In this document: piece by piece, positions 16,407 through 26,641 of the stretch
Numbering within the stretch: the first letter of the stretch is position 1
How the letters are laid out: every line of letters begins with the position of its first letter
NCBI RefSeq assembly: GCF_003570905.1
Contig: NZ_QXJM01000040.1
Location: 248,001-312,000, forward strand
Direction: 5' to 3'
Length of the DNA stretch: 64,000 nt
Source of the DNA: Cohnella faecalis
Lineage (GTDB): Bacteria; Bacillota; Bacilli; Paenibacillales; Paenibacillaceae
Position numbers and translations under genes: made by a program
Notes under the pieces: model-generated
Databases searched by the model: none
What the model saw: the letters and a program-made list of their open reading frames with translations, nothing else
What the model was told of the DNA's origin: nothing

Positions 16407-17492
16407 TTATTGAATAACGATCGGAAATTGAGTCTGCATGGAGCTATCAATCGTGTATTCCTGCGTCGTGTTCGGTTTTTTTATCGCAGCGCCTACCGCT
16501 TTGGTTGGAAGAACGATGCTCGCTGTGTACTCGCCGGCGGGAACCGCTCTTCCTTTGTCATCCTTCTGATCCCAGACGAGCTTCGTAAATGCGCTGCCTT
16601 GTCTCCAATAAATAGTTCCTGTCAGCGGCGCGGTTCGGAGCGTCCGGATTAATTGTTGCGAATCGCCATTTCTCTTCGTTATCTGAACCTCTAATGAAAC
16701 AGGTTGACTCAAAACAATCGTATCGCTGTCGCTAAGGTTCACCATGTGAACTTTGATCTCCACCGGCTGCCCTTTTTTGACTTCATGTTCCGAGCCGATG
16801 CTCACGCCTAATGGGTTTCCGGTCATGCCGCCCGCTCCTTGTATGACGCCATCTATTTGCTCATACGTCCAAGAAGTCTCATCAACTAACCGAGCCTGCA
16901 ATTTATACCCTTCGACTGGATTCACATAAGGGAAGTTCGTCTCGAACGTCGCGACTTCCCCCGCCGCCATATCGCCAACGGCACGGGAACGCAACTGAAT
17001 GGGTTCCGTTACGGCCACTTGTTGATTGTCCTTATCGAGTACGGCCACGACCACCTGCTTGCCTTTCGGTATAGTCTTGTAAAACTTTACGGCTCCCGTT
17101 ATTTGGGGGGTAGAAACTAAATAAGTTGGATGCTCCGCGAATTGCACGTCCACATGCCCCATGCCTACGTAACCGGCAGTATCGCGTACCGTCAAATCAC
17201 GGTCGTCTACCTTAAAAATGTCGACTGACGCCCACGTATCTCCAGGCTTAGGAGCGTGGTAGTCGACCGTGCTCCCCAACTTTTCGGCGAAAACCCGAAG
17301 CGGTATGTACATGCGATTATTGTATTTCAGAACGCTGACTTCCTCGGTTCCTGTGTTATCTTTCCCATCGATGTAAAAACGCAATTCTGACGGAAAGAGA
17401 GTCGCTTTCACTTCATTCGAAACCGCAGCTACCGCAATCGATGCCCCGCTAAGCGCAAGACCGCATATCAAACCCATTATAAACCGTTTCAC
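16407..17492 (-). CDS. Secreted stalk-domain (copper amine oxidase N-terminal-like) protein
   Basis: About 361 residues. Signal peptide MKRFIMGLICGLALSGASIA with Ala-rich cleavage site, then a stalk domain (about 25-110; FYIDGKDNTGTEEVSVLKYN, MYIPLRVFAEKLGSTVDYH) in which the repeated beta-hairpin pattern is visible. The C-terminal third (about 230-350) resembles a FlgD/intracellular-proteinase-inhibitor Ig-like fold ending KGRAVPAGEYTASIVLPT. No enzyme motif. GTG 17492 with AGGAG ten bases upstream is preferred over the TTG at 17516. Likely a cell-surface or secreted structural or inhibitor-like protein. Confidence 0.8.
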   Translation of the reverse strand: MKRFIMGLICGLALSGASIAVAAVSNEVKATLFPSELRFYIDGKDNTGTEEVSVLKYNNRMYIPLRVFAEKLGSTVDYHAPKPGDTWASVDIFKVDDRDLTVRDTAGYVGMGHVDVQFAEHPTYLVSTPQITGAVKFYKTIPKGKQVVVAVLDKDNQQVAVTEPIQLRSRAVGDMAAGEVATFETNFPYVNPVEGYKLQARLVDETSWTYEQIDGVIQGAGGMTGNPLGVSIGSEHEVKKGQPVEIKVHMVNLSDSDTIVLSQPVSLEVQITKRNGDSQQLIRTLRTAPLTGTIYWRQGSAFTKLVWDQKDDKGRAVPAGEYTASIVLPTKAVGAAIKKPNTTQEYTIDSSMQTQFPIVIQ

Positions 17493-17741
17493 CGTGTTCA
17501 CGCTCCTAATCTTCAAGAATATCCCATCATTGAATTTAGACGTATGAATGACGGGAAAGTTGTGAGGTACGGAACCGGGTTCCCAAACACTCGGCCTTTC
17601 GCCTATCCTTGCAGCATAAGATTGGAACCTGATCTCGGTAATATCGTATCAAAAATGGGAATGGAGTCATACAAAGCGAGGTGCGGTACATTGCCAATAG
17701 AGAAACGGAAGATGGAAACCTCAAAAGGGAAGCTGCAATAA

Positions 17742-18216
17742 TCTGTCTTTTCCTATAATCGATTCGGCGTTGCGGGCAGCGATAGGCCGAAGGAGCCTCA
17801 AGACGGAATTACGATTGTCGAAGCTTTGCGTGAGGCGCTAACTCTGGCAGGATTTGAACCCCCATTTATGCTGGTTGGACATTCGTTGGGGGATTATACG
17901 CTAATTTATATGCCCGGCTTTACCCACACGAAGTGGCTGGAATCGTCTTTTTGGAATCCAGCCATCCGAAAGATATTCACCTTAACGAGTATCAAGGAAA
18001 AGTCGTAAAAGCGATTAACAAGCTGTTCTCTATGTTCGACTCCTTGTCTCCGCATAAGCAATACAATGAAGTTCATTTTGTAAAAAGAACAGCGGCGCAC
18101 ACTCAGCAACTAGACCGGTTTCCTCAAATACCCGTCTATGTGATTACAGGCGGAAAAGAAAACCGGATGATGCCCGAAGAAGCTCGCAGACAACGAATGG
18201 CGAATCAATTGGAGCT
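17742..18216 (+). pseudogene. Alpha/beta hydrolase remnant (frameshifted, both ends missing)
   Basis: Reading frame one gives YNRFGVAGSDRP and the nucleophile elbow LVGHSLG. At a five-G run (17888-17892) the frame must slip by one to continue GLYANLYARLYPHEVAGIVF, FPQIPVYVITGGKENRM and [13 protein letters not shown] stop at 17739 removes the expected N-terminal ~80 residues. The 3' end runs into the convergent helicase gene before the catalytic His. Even with the frameshift repaired it is incomplete, so it is a real pseudogene. The 17,520-17,740 interval shows nothing I can assign. Confidence 0.8.
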
Positions 18217-18217
18217 G

Positions 18218-19669
18218 TTACTTGTTCGCTACATACACCTTCAGCAGCTTGCCCTTGACCGTTGTCGTCCTCATCGCTTCCAGTACAAGCTTGCCTTTGC
18301 CGTTCAAGATATCGACGTACGTCTCCAGATCCTGAATCGCGATGATGCCGATATCGTCTGCGGACATGCCAGCGAGGTTGGAGAGGGTTCCGACGAAATC
18401 GACGGCTCTCAGCTTCTTTTTCTTACCTCCGCCAAAATACAGCTTCGTTATTCCTTGGTTCAACTGCGCGTTCTTGTCTTGCTTGAGAGTCGGCTGGGTC
18501 ATTACTTTCTTCTCGAAAGCGGGCTGTCTGAGCAGCACTTCATCGGGGGAAGGCGCCTTCCTCTTCCGAATCTCAAACCCGATATAGCCTTGGATGCCGG
18601 CGAGGAACTTGTCTTCGCTTGGAATTGCGAAAGAGATCGCTTTGCCTTCCTTGCCCGCTCGTCCCGTTCGGCCGCTGCGATGAACGTAGCTTTCGTTGTC
18701 CTGCGGAAGATCGTAGTTGATTACGTGCGTGATGTTATCGATATCGATGCCTCGCGCCGCCACGTCCGTCGCAACCAGATAGCGGAATTCGCCCCTTCGG
18801 AACGCGTTCATGACCTTGAAACGATTCTCTTGGTCCATGCCTCCGTGAATCTTGCCGCAGCGCAGACCGATCGTGTCCAATTGCCGATAAATCAGATCCA
18901 CTTGCTCCTGGGTTCTGCCGAAAATTATCGCGCTCTCCGGATTCTCCACGACGAGGACATCTCTAAGCAGCTTCGACTTGTCCGCATCCTTCGCAACGGC
19001 AATGAGCGAGTGGTCGATCAGACTTGTCGCGGCTCCGTTAGGCGTGTTGATCTCGATATCGACCGGATCGTTCATATAGTGATGGCACAGCTTCTCGACA
19101 TCCTTCGGAAGCGTGGCGGAGAAGAGCAGCGTCGTCCGATCCTTCGGGAGCGCTTGGATAATGCTCTCCACTTGCTCGATGAACCCCATATTCAGCATCT
19201 CGTCGGCTTCGTCGATGACAAGGTAGCGGATTTTCTCCAAGTCGATCGTCCCTCTGCCAATATGGTCCAGCACGCGCCCCGGCGTTCCGACGACGACGTG
19301 GGTTTTCTGCTTAAGCTGTGCGGCTTGCTTCGCGAACGGCTCTTTGCCGTAGACGGCCGTCGCCTTGATCCGTTTGAACCTCCCGATATTCGTCATGTCC
19401 TCGCTTACCTGCAGGGCAAGCTCGCGCGTAGGCGTCAAGACCAACGCCTGCGGCTTATTTTCCTCCCATTGAACCTTCTCGCAGATCGGAATGCCGAACG
19501 CTGCCGTCTTGCCGCTGCCCGTTCGCGATTTGACCGCGATATCTTTGCCTTCGAGAACGATGGGAATAACCTTGTCCTGAACGTCCGTTGCTTCCATGTA
19601 ACCAAGGCCCGCCAACGCGCGGACAATATCGTCGCTTAATTTATAGTCGTTAAAGCTTCTAGCCGTCAT
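18218..19669 (-). CDS. dbpA: DEAD-box ATP-dependent RNA helicase, DbpA/YxiN type
   Basis: 483 residues. Motifs in order: I SRTGSGKT, Ia PTRELAL, Ib [30 protein letters not shown] and [10 protein letters not shown]. The C-terminal part has [19 protein letters not shown] and a small RRM-like fold, the hallmark of DbpA/YxiN proteins that bind hairpin 92 of 23S rRNA and act in 50S subunit assembly. ATG 19669 has GGGG about eight bases upstream; a longer reading frame to 19807 has no ribosome site. Confidence 0.93.
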   Translation of the reverse strand: MTARSFNDYKLSDDIVRALAGLGYMEATDVQDKVIPIVLEGKDIAVKSRTGSGKTAAFGIPICEKVQWEENKPQALVLTPTRELALQVSEDMTNIGRFKRIKATAVYGKEPFAKQAAQLKQKTHVVVGTPGRVLDHIGRGTIDLEKIRYLVIDEADEMLNMGFIEQVESIIQALPKDRTTLLFSATLPKDVEKLCHHYMNDPVDIEINTPNGAATSLIDHSLIAVAKDADKSKLLRDVLVVENPESAIIFGRTQEQVDLIYRQLDTIGLRCGKIHGGMDQENRFKVMNAFRRGEFRYLVATDVAARGIDIDNITHVINYDLPQDNESYVHRSGRTGRAGKEGKAISFAIPSEDKFLAGIQGYIGFEIRKRKAPSPDEVLLRQPAFEKKVMTQPTLKQDKNAQLNQGITKLYFGGGKKKKLRAVDFVGTLSNLAGMSADDIGIIAIQDLETYVDILNGKGKLVLEAMRTTTVKGKLLKVYVANK

Positions 19670-19803
19670 AAACAATCCCCTTCTATCTATGCGCCGTCGA
19701 ATGCGGTTGCGCACGGTTATTAATGAGCATAACGCTCGTTGCCTCCCGCCGCAACATTCTTCAAGCATTATAAGGGATGGCCGTCGAACAAATGAACGAC
19801 GCT

Positions 19804-20277
19804 TCAACAGCTCTTTTTATAGAAAACAAGGGTCGCATGATCATTTAGCTTCTTCTGTACGCCAGTCTTCACGAATCCCATTTTTTCATATAGATAACAA
19901 TTACGCTGTTCCTCTAAGATCGTCGCTAGCTCCCAAGCAGCGGCATGCGGGAACATTTCCGTGAACAAAGTAATTGATTGTTGCGCAATTCCTCTTCCCT
20001 GATATTCGGGAAGTATAAACATGGGGCTTATCCAAATCGGCGCCCCCTCCTCTTTCCAATACACACAGATTGCCCCGACAAGCTCATGGTCGGCCAGTAT
20101 TTTATAGAAGCCGCCTTGGGGATTATTTATCCTTGCAATAACTCGCTCCAAGGTTTCGTTTGCCGGATTTGTTTCATAGTCCTGATATAGCTCCAATAAT
20201 GGTTGGAAAGCTTTGACTTGAATATCAAAAATAAATTCCGCGTCGGCTTCCACCGCTTTTTCAAGGCTTATTTTCAT
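19804..20277 (-). CDS. GNAT-family N-acetyltransferase
   Basis: 157 residues with the acetyl-CoA-binding motif [16 protein letters not shown] and the C-terminal YEKMGF motif of GNAT enzymes. Substrate unknown. ATG 20277 overlaps the TGA of the giant upstream gene (ATGA) and also has GAGGG eight bases upstream, so it is translationally coupled to the 2046-residue secreted protein, an unexpected pairing that could also be accidental. Confidence 0.88.
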   Translation of the reverse strand: MKISLEKAVEADAEFIFDIQVKAFQPLLELYQDYETNPANETLERVIARINNPQGGFYKILADHELVGAICVYWKEEGAPIWISPMFILPEYQGRGIAQQSITLFTEMFPHAAAWELATILEEQRNCYLYEKMGFVKTGVQKKLNDHATLVFYKKSC

Positions 20278-23200
20278 CCGGCTGCCCTCAATTGGTAGTA
20301 TATCCCGTCGCTTTCGGTGCGTCCCGGAACAGTCTGAGTAATCTTTATGGTCCATTGGCTAGGAAATGTTAGCTTTAATGTAGTTGAATACGCGCCGTTT
20401 TCGGCGACTAAGCTTGATGAAGTAAGCAGTGGCTTCCAACTGTTTTTCTCGAGAATGTACACTTTGATAATCGTGCCTTTGCTCAGGTTCCACACTTTAA
20501 TCGTATCTTTTAGTTTATTATCCATGTAATCAAGAATCTCGATTTGGCTGTCTTCCAGCGGCGCAGAGGGCTCGGGAGAATAGGATTTTGCAGTCAAATC
20601 ACTCTCTATTCCATTTCTAGAAACAGTCACATATATGGAGCCCGAATCAGGCTTTAAGCTAACCTCTACATGGGCTGCAAATAGGCCATAACCCGTTTGT
20701 TCTGCAATGGAAGATCCAAGCAAGACATCGTCGCCAATACGTGCCGAACTGTATACGTTGACTGTGTCCCCCATTTTCAACCCCGAAACCGTCACTGTAT
20801 CGCTGCTCCCGTATCGATTGATTACGGTAATGACGCTTGCGAGAGGAGCAGCGGGCGGCGCTTCCCGGTACGATACTTGGACCCGGGCGCTTTCGAGGTA
20901 ATCTTTACGAATAACCGATACGTAAACCAAACCCGCGCTCAAATCTTTGCTGAATTGAGAGAGCGACACCGTGATATCGGTTCGTCCGCTGGCTACTGGA
21001 TTCGAAGTCGCCAAAACCAAGGATTTAGGAGTCGCATCTTTATAAACCTTAACCACATCGCCGGCAGCCAATCCGTTCACAATGACAAGATCGGGCTTAA
21101 CCAGATTGTTGATCGCTACGACATCTTGAACCGGCTCGGATGGCTGTGCCGTATATGCCTTTTCCGTCGGCGAGCTTTCTATTCCCTCTTTTGTCAGCGT
21201 CACGTAAATCTTCCCTGCCTTACCGGTAGGAAGTTGGAGCGACACTAAGGCGGATGGCTTGGAGCCGATTCCAGAGAGCGCAGCCTCGCCCGTTGCTAAC
21301 AAGTCCGTTGTTAACACGTCACTGTAAATCTGAACCTTATCGCCTATCGCCAATCCGGTCACTCGTACCGTATCCTCTACTCTATCATTCGTCACTGCGA
21401 TTGAGCTAATCGCCAACCCCTGGGGCGCTTCTTGCGGATAAGTCGCGACGACTTTTGCACTTTCCAGATATTCGCTGCGGATCACGGATAAATACACCGT
21501 ACCCTCGCGCGTTCCTAATTGAGGGAGCGTAATCGTTACGCTGGATTGTCCGTTGGCTACCGGCTTCGAAGTCGCAAGCGTTGCAAGTTTAGCGCTAAAT
21601 ACCTTGACAACATCCCCTGCGGACAAGCGTTTAACCGTTATCGAGTCTGATGATGTTTTGTAGTTATTACGAATCAGAATATCCCCATCGGGACTGTTGA
21701 GTTGATCCGTATTCAACGGTACGGACGGTTCGGCCAAATACGCTTTGAGGGTCCGGCCGCTTTCTCTGCCATTCTTCGTTATGCTAACGTATACAGTGCC
21801 TGCCTTATGGCTAGGCAGTTCGAGATAAACCGTACAAATCTTTTTCGAGCTTGCGGATGTACAGGAAGGCCCCGCGACGGAAGACCCTAGTAGAGTACCA
21901 TCGTTCAATTGATCGTAGACGGAAATGACATCGTTATCGGTCACTCCCGTGATCGAAACGCTGTCCACATTGCCAACAGAACCGGCTGCTAATCGATTGT
22001 CTACAGTAATGGCCGTCGCAGACGGACCGGCAGATGGCTCTGCGTTATACGAAACCTCCAACCGTTCACTTTCCGAGTAACCGGCCTTAATAATTGTTAC
22101 ATAGATACTGCCTGCCGTTTTTCCCAGCTGGTTGATGAAAAGCTGCGCGTCCCCGGCGCTCGTTACCGTAGTTTTTGCTAAGGACGATTTCGTTGTATTA
22201 TCCTTGTAGACCTGTACGGTGTCGCCAATTTTAAGCTGCGATACAACGACGGAATCTTTGATTGGAGACAAATTATTGTAAATCCTGACGGATCCGTTAC
22301 TCAACTTGGCCGAGGGCTCTGCTGCGTAGCTCTTTGGCGTTTTTCCGGATTCATTGCTTCCGCTGGTTACGGACACATAGACCGTACCAGCAAATTCGCC
22401 TAGCTGCGGGATCGAGACTCGAGACTCGTAACTCCGGGTACCGGGCACTATCGTCGCAGTTCCTTGCGCAATCGGAATCCGGTCGTTTAACTCGCGATAG
22501 ACTTTTACCGTATTCCCGCTAGCCAGCCCCTTCACCGTCACAATATCTTCGATTCCGGTTGCATTGTTGGTGACCGAAATATTCGCCGAAGCCGGTCCCG
22601 CCGCCGGTTGCGTCACAACGATGCGGCAGGTTGCTTCTTTATGCTGATCCGCTGTTACGACTTTAATGATGGCGGTTCCCGCTTTTAATGGAGTAATGAC
22701 ACCATTCTCATCCACTCGTGCCACTGCAGGGTCGCTGCTGCTCCAGGTAATCGTTTTATTCGTTGCATTACTAGGCAAAATTCGTGCCGTTAACGCTACG
22801 GTGCCATCGCCGGGCTTTAACGTCATTCGTGATTGATCAAACATGATCCCTTCTACATGATTAACGTAGAAATTAATAGAGACCTTGCGCTCTAACGTCA
22901 CCTTACTTGTAACATCTATCGCTGTATAGGCTACTTTCTCTTCTTTTATATTCGTTACCGTGAACGTGACTTGTCCATTTTCATCGGTCAACTCGCCCTG
23001 TATAGGCCTAATGATGGAACTTCCCTCGCCTTGCGTCAACCTTATCAAATGGTTGGGAATTCTATTGCCTGTGCCATCTCTTAGCGTAACTGTCAATGTA
23101 CTGCTAGATTCCCCTGTCGATTCTACGTTAGTTTGCGAAGACTCAAATAACGAGCTTACCCCGTTTGCCACACCGATAGTAAATCTAATTTCAGCTGACA

Positions 23201-26200
23201 GCGCAAAAGTCGTATTGTCTATTGAATCATGCGCTGTGTAAGTTACGGTTTCGGCTTTTCTATTGCTCACAAAAAAACGAGCTTGCCCGTTATAATCCGT
23301 ATACCCTTCCTTTTCCGGTGAAATAATGGAATTGCCTTCGCCTTGCGACAGGGAAACTTTGCGGTTAGTAATCGCATGATTGCCGGAGTCCTTAAGCGTT
23401 ACCGTTATGATGCTGGTTGATATGCCATCCGCCGCGACTTGCGGCAACGATACGGTTAACGTTGAGTTCGCAGAGGTTGCTAAACCCTTCACAAAATAGA
23501 CTCGAGGCCTATCCAGCATAACTGTATTGGACAACCTTTCAACTGACGCAGAGTACATGACCGTTTCCACGTACTTATTGGTTACGGTAAAAGTTGCCAC
23601 TCCGTTTGCATCTGTTAATCCGCCGTTAACGGGCACTATCTTGGAGTGTGTTGAATCGTCTTGAGATAGAGTAACTTCCTCATTAGGAATTGGATTCCCA
23701 AAATAGTCTACCAGGATTACGGTTACCCTACTGTAAGCATTGCCGTTCGCTTCAACCTGAGCGTGCGAGACGGATACTCTTGAGCTCATCCAATCGAATA
23801 ATCCCGCATTAAACACAATTTGCGCCGATTGGGCCAGCGTCACATGATCTGTCATATCAGTCAACGTATAAGTAACCTTTTCGGCTTTCGTACTCGTTAC
23901 CGTATACCAAGCCTGTCCTTTAGCGTTCGTCCGTCCTCCATTCAAAGGCGTAATCACGGAGCTGCCACCTCCTTGCGACAGAACGAGCACATGACCTGAC
24001 ATAGGACGATTTAGTGAATCTATGAGACTAACCGCTAGGGTAACTTGAAATCCACTACCGACATTCACGCTTGAAGCTGAAGCTGTCAGTGTGGAACCGT
24101 CCCGATCCGTCAAACCGATTACCTTTATCCGGCTTGTCGCCGTCATTCCTTGATCCTCGGTCGTTACAGTAATGATCGTGGTTCCTGCCGCCAACGGCAT
24201 AATCAATCCATCACTGCCTACTACCGCAACTTCAGGGTTGCTGCTGGTCCATATCAACCGCTTGTTCGTAGCTCCTTCGGGCAAAACGGTCGCTTTTAAG
24301 CGCGGTGAATCTTTACCGACTTTAAGAGTCAACTCGCTTTGATCCAAGGTTACACTCGTAACATCGCGATAAAAAATAACTTGTACCGTTTGCGCTAATG
24401 TCGTCTGGTCGGTAGAATCAGTCGCTGAATAAACTACGGTTTCCGGCTGGTTGTTAGCCACCGTAAAAAAGGCTTGTCCATTTGAGTCCGTGACTCCTCC
24501 GTTTATAGGAACAATAACAGAAATGCCGCTTCCTTGCGTGAGGGCAATAACATGGCCCGGAATCGGAGTACCCGCGCCGTCTAAGAGAGTAACGGTTAAG
24601 GTCGTATTGTCCGTTCCGTTTGCTTCCACATTTGAAGACTCTGTGGCCACATGGGCATTCAATGCTTCAGGACTGAACGTAATTTGAACCGTTTGTTCTA
24701 TTGCTTTTTGTTCCGTATCATCCGTAGCCGTGTATGTAATAGTCTCGGCAACCGTGCTTCTTACCAAAAACGAAGCTTGTCCGTTTAAATCGGTCACTCC
24801 GCCGCTTATAGGTAGAACGATGGAATTTCCTTCACCCTGGCTAATGTTGATTAAGCGTTGCGGAATGGGGTTGTTGTGCTTATCTCTCAGCATTACAGTC
24901 AAAGTACCGCTTGTCGTCCCATTGGCGGGCAAAAAGGTGGACGATGTCGTAAGCCGTGAGTTCGTTGTATTTACGGCATCCGCTGTAAACGTGACAAGAA
25001 TGGATTTCATGACTGCCACTTGATCTGTAGTATCTATCGCGGTGTAGTTTACATTCTCCGCCTGCGTACTAACTACGATAAACGAAGCTTGCCCACCTGC
25101 ATCCGTCACCCCATTCAGCGGGGTAATCGCAGAGCTTCCATCTTGCGATAAGCTCACGGAGTGTCCTTGAACCGGACGACCTTGTTTATCCGTTAGCTTT
25201 ACCGTGAGAACCGATTCGCTTCTTCCATCCGCCGATGTTCTGGATACGGAAGCAGACAAATCGGATAAAGCGCTATCTGTTGTACCGAGGGCAAGCAAAG
25301 GAACGTATTGCCTCTCCGTCGTTTCTCCGTTACCCAGTTGACCGCTCACGTTGTATCCCCAAGCCCAAATATCGCCATCCGCCTGTATGGCTAAACTATG
25401 GCCAGCACCTGCAGATACCGTAATTGGATCATTGATAGTACTAATCAATTCAGGATAAATGCCAAATGAATATTGTGCGTAATAGTTTAGGGACCATTCC
25501 CATACCGTACCGTCACTTTTTATAGCAAGACCGTTATCGCTGCCTGCCGTTATGGATTTGACATCGCTAAAGCTACTGCCGTTATTATTTTTCATTTGCC
25601 AAGGGATGCTTTTACCCTGCCCCCATACCCAGACGGTACCGTCGGTCTTTAAGACCAAGCTATAATATTTACTTGCAGCTACCCCCTTTGCATCAGATAT
25701 ATTATTTACTTTAATAGGAATATTGACGTGATAAGAATAGCTAGGCCCCGATTGACTATACGTATTATCTCCCCATGCCCATACCGTTCCATCATTCTTC
25801 ACCGCGAGGTTATGATTAAGTCCCGCTGCAATGGCTACTACATTGTTAATTGTTGATACCTGCGTAAATTCCCTACTATCTGAACCGTTTCCTAATTGCC
25901 CGGCATTATTGTAACCCCAAGCCCAAACGGTTCCATCCGCTTTTAAAGCCAGACTGTAAAGCGATCCTGCGGATATGGATTTAACATCACTAAGATTGCT
26001 TACTTGAACGGGAATCGTAATGTAAGCATTCGAATCCTGATCCAAGTATCCTGCTACCCCGTAGACATTATCTCCCCATGCCCAGACCGTACCATCGCTC
26101 TTTAGGGCAAGGCCATGTGTATCTCCAGCCGCAATGGCCGTTATATCGCTAAGGCCACTCACTTGAGTTGGGGTGAGACTGTCCGTTGTCGTCCCGTTCC

Positions 26201-26414
26201 CCAATTGACCCTCACCATTGTAGCCCCAAGCCCAGACCGTACCGTCAGCCTTCAATGCGAGGGTAAATTCCTTACCGCCATCCACCTGGACATACCCTCT
26301 ACTTTCCGAGGGATGGATAGAATTAGCTTGTGCGAACGGAACTGGCAAAATAGAAAATAACAATAGTGCAGTCAAACATATGGATGCCCATTTTGTTAAT
26401 CTTGATTGAGTCAC
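20274..26414 (-). CDS. Giant secreted protein: seven RCC1 repeats, Ig-like (Big_1/Big_2) domains and C-terminal repeats
   Basis: 2046 residues, GTG start at 26414 behind AGAGGT. Signal peptide (1-30), then seven RCC1-type repeats (about 40-385), each with a DGTVWAWG-like core, enough for one complete seven-bladed propeller. Residues ~385-1285 carry seven Big_1/invasin-like domains (each with a SQGxGxSxI...GGxTDxNGQAxF core) interrupted and closed by two Big_2 domains (ATNKRLIWTSSNPEVAVV; ATNKTITWSSSDPAVARV). The last ~760 residues are eight ~95-residue repeats containing D(T/S)VxVxGLxxGDxVxVY and YVSV...ESxxxxxSY. No LPxTG, SLH or transmembrane C-terminus. Probably an extracellular adhesin or matrix protein; function is inferred only from architecture. 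Confidence 0.88.
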   Translation of the reverse strand: MTQSRLTKWASICLTALLLFSILPVPFAQANSIHPSESRGYVQVDGGKEFTLALKADGTVWAWGYNGEGQLGNGTTTDSLTPTQVSGLSDITAIAAGDTHGLALKSDGTVWAWGDNVYGVAGYLDQDSNAYITIPVQVSNLSDVKSISAGSLYSLALKADGTVWAWGYNNAGQLGNGSDSREFTQVSTINNVVAIAAGLNHNLAVKNDGTVWAWGDNTYSQSGPSYSYHVNIPIKVNNISDAKGVAASKYYSLVLKTDGTVWVWGQGKSIPWQMKNNNGSSFSDVKSITAGSDNGLAIKSDGTVWEWSLNYYAQYSFGIYPELISTINDPITVSAGAGHSLAIQADGDIWAWGYNVSGQLGNGETTERQYVPLLALGTTDSALSDLSASVSRTSADGRSESVLTVKLTDKQGRPVQGHSVSLSQDGSSAITPLNGVTDAGGQASFIVVSTQAENVNYTAIDTTDQVAVMKSILVTFTADAVNTTNSRLTTSSTFLPANGTTSGTLTVMLRDKHNNPIPQRLINISQGEGNSIVLPISGGVTDLNGQASFLVRSTVAETITYTATDDTEQKAIEQTVQITFSPEALNAHVATESSNVEANGTDNTTLTVTLLDGAGTPIPGHVIALTQGSGISVIVPINGGVTDSNGQAFFTVANNQPETVVYSATDSTDQTTLAQTVQVIFYRDVTSVTLDQSELTLKVGKDSPRLKATVLPEGATNKRLIWTSSNPEVAVVGSDGLIMPLAAGTTIITVTTEDQGMTATSRIKVIGLTDRDGSTLTASASSVNVGSGFQVTLAVSLIDSLNRPMSGHVLVLSQGGGSSVITPLNGGRTNAKGQAWYTVTSTKAEKVTYTLTDMTDHVTLAQSAQIVFNAGLFDWMSSRVSVSHAQVEANGNAYSRVTVILVDYFGNPIPNEEVTLSQDDSTHSKIVPVNGGLTDANGVATFTVTNKYVETVMYSASVERLSNTVMLDRPRVYFVKGLATSANSTLTVSLPQVAADGISTSIITVTLKDSGNHAITNRKVSLSQGEGNSIISPEKEGYTDYNGQARFFVSNRKAETVTYTAHDSIDNTTFALSAEIRFTIGVANGVSSLFESSQTNVESTGESSSTLTVTLRDGTGNRIPNHLIRLTQGEGSSIIRPIQGELTDENGQVTFTVTNIKEEKVAYTAIDVTSKVTLERKVSINFYVNHVEGIMFDQSRMTLKPGDGTVALTARILPSNATNKTITWSSSDPAVARVDENGVITPLKAGTAIIKVVTADQHKEATCRIVVTQPAAGPASANISVTNNATGIEDIVTVKGLASGNTVKVYRELNDRIPIAQGTATIVPGTRSYESRVSIPQLGEFAGTVYVSVTSGSNESGKTPKSYAAEPSAKLSNGSVRIYNNLSPIKDSVVVSQLKIGDTVQVYKDNTTKSSLAKTTVTSAGDAQLFINQLGKTAGSIYVTIIKAGYSESERLEVSYNAEPSAGPSATAITVDNRLAAGSVGNVDSVSITGVTDNDVISVYDQLNDGTLLGSSVAGPSCTSASSKKICTVYLELPSHKAGTVYVSITKNGRESGRTLKAYLAEPSVPLNTDQLNSPDGDILIRNNYKTSSDSITVKRLSAGDVVKVFSAKLATLATSKPVANGQSSVTITLPQLGTREGTVYLSVIRSEYLESAKVVATYPQEAPQGLAISSIAVTNDRVEDTVRVTGLAIGDKVQIYSDVLTTDLLATGEAALSGIGSKPSALVSLQLPTGKAGKIYVTLTKEGIESSPTEKAYTAQPSEPVQDVVAINNLVKPDLVIVNGLAAGDVVKVYKDATPKSLVLATSNPVASGRTDITVSLSQFSKDLSAGLVYVSVIRKDYLESARVQVSYREAPPAAPLASVITVINRYGSSDTVTVSGLKMGDTVNVYSSARIGDDVLLGSSIAEQTGYGLFAAHVEVSLKPDSGSIYVTVSRNGIESDLTAKSYSPEPSAPLEDSQIEILDYMDNKLKDTIKVWNLSKGTIIKVYILEKNSWKPLLTSSSLVAENGAYSTTLKLTFPSQWTIKITQTVPGRTESDGIYYQLRAAG

Positions 26415-26566
26415 ATTAACTACCTCTTTCTTTCATCGCAAATATTTAGTTCTATTATCCTATGTAATGTATATTATTGGCAATCCTATTCATTTAATAT
26501 AAATAATAAATAGGAGGGACATAATCATAATTCGAAGGTTCTTACAGCGTTCAACAGCTACTGAAA

Positions 26567-26617
26567 TAAGAAAACCGCCCGCCGCTTGGCCAATAAGGCT
26601 AAGCAGCGGGCGGTTGC
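26567..26617 (-). terminator. Rho-independent terminator of the zinc-ribbon/WYL operon
   Basis: AACCGCCCGCCGCTT pairs (with one bulge) with AAGCAGCGGGCGGTT; on the minus strand it is followed by TTTTCTTATTTC. The rest of 26,420-26,566 is AT-rich and probably holds the giant gene's promoter; no clear -35/-10 was fixed. Confidence 0.85.
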
Positions 26618-26641
26618 TATTTTGCGTTGAAAGATCGTTAT

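Noticed and set aside
17933..19639. 568-codon plus-strand ORF opposite the DEAD-box helicase
   Set aside because: Beyond the hydrolase remnant it is only the antisense shadow of the helicase gene, which has all motifs.
20274..26414. Sortase-anchored adhesin
   Set aside because: No LPxTG motif, hydrophobic tail or SLH domain at the C-terminus.
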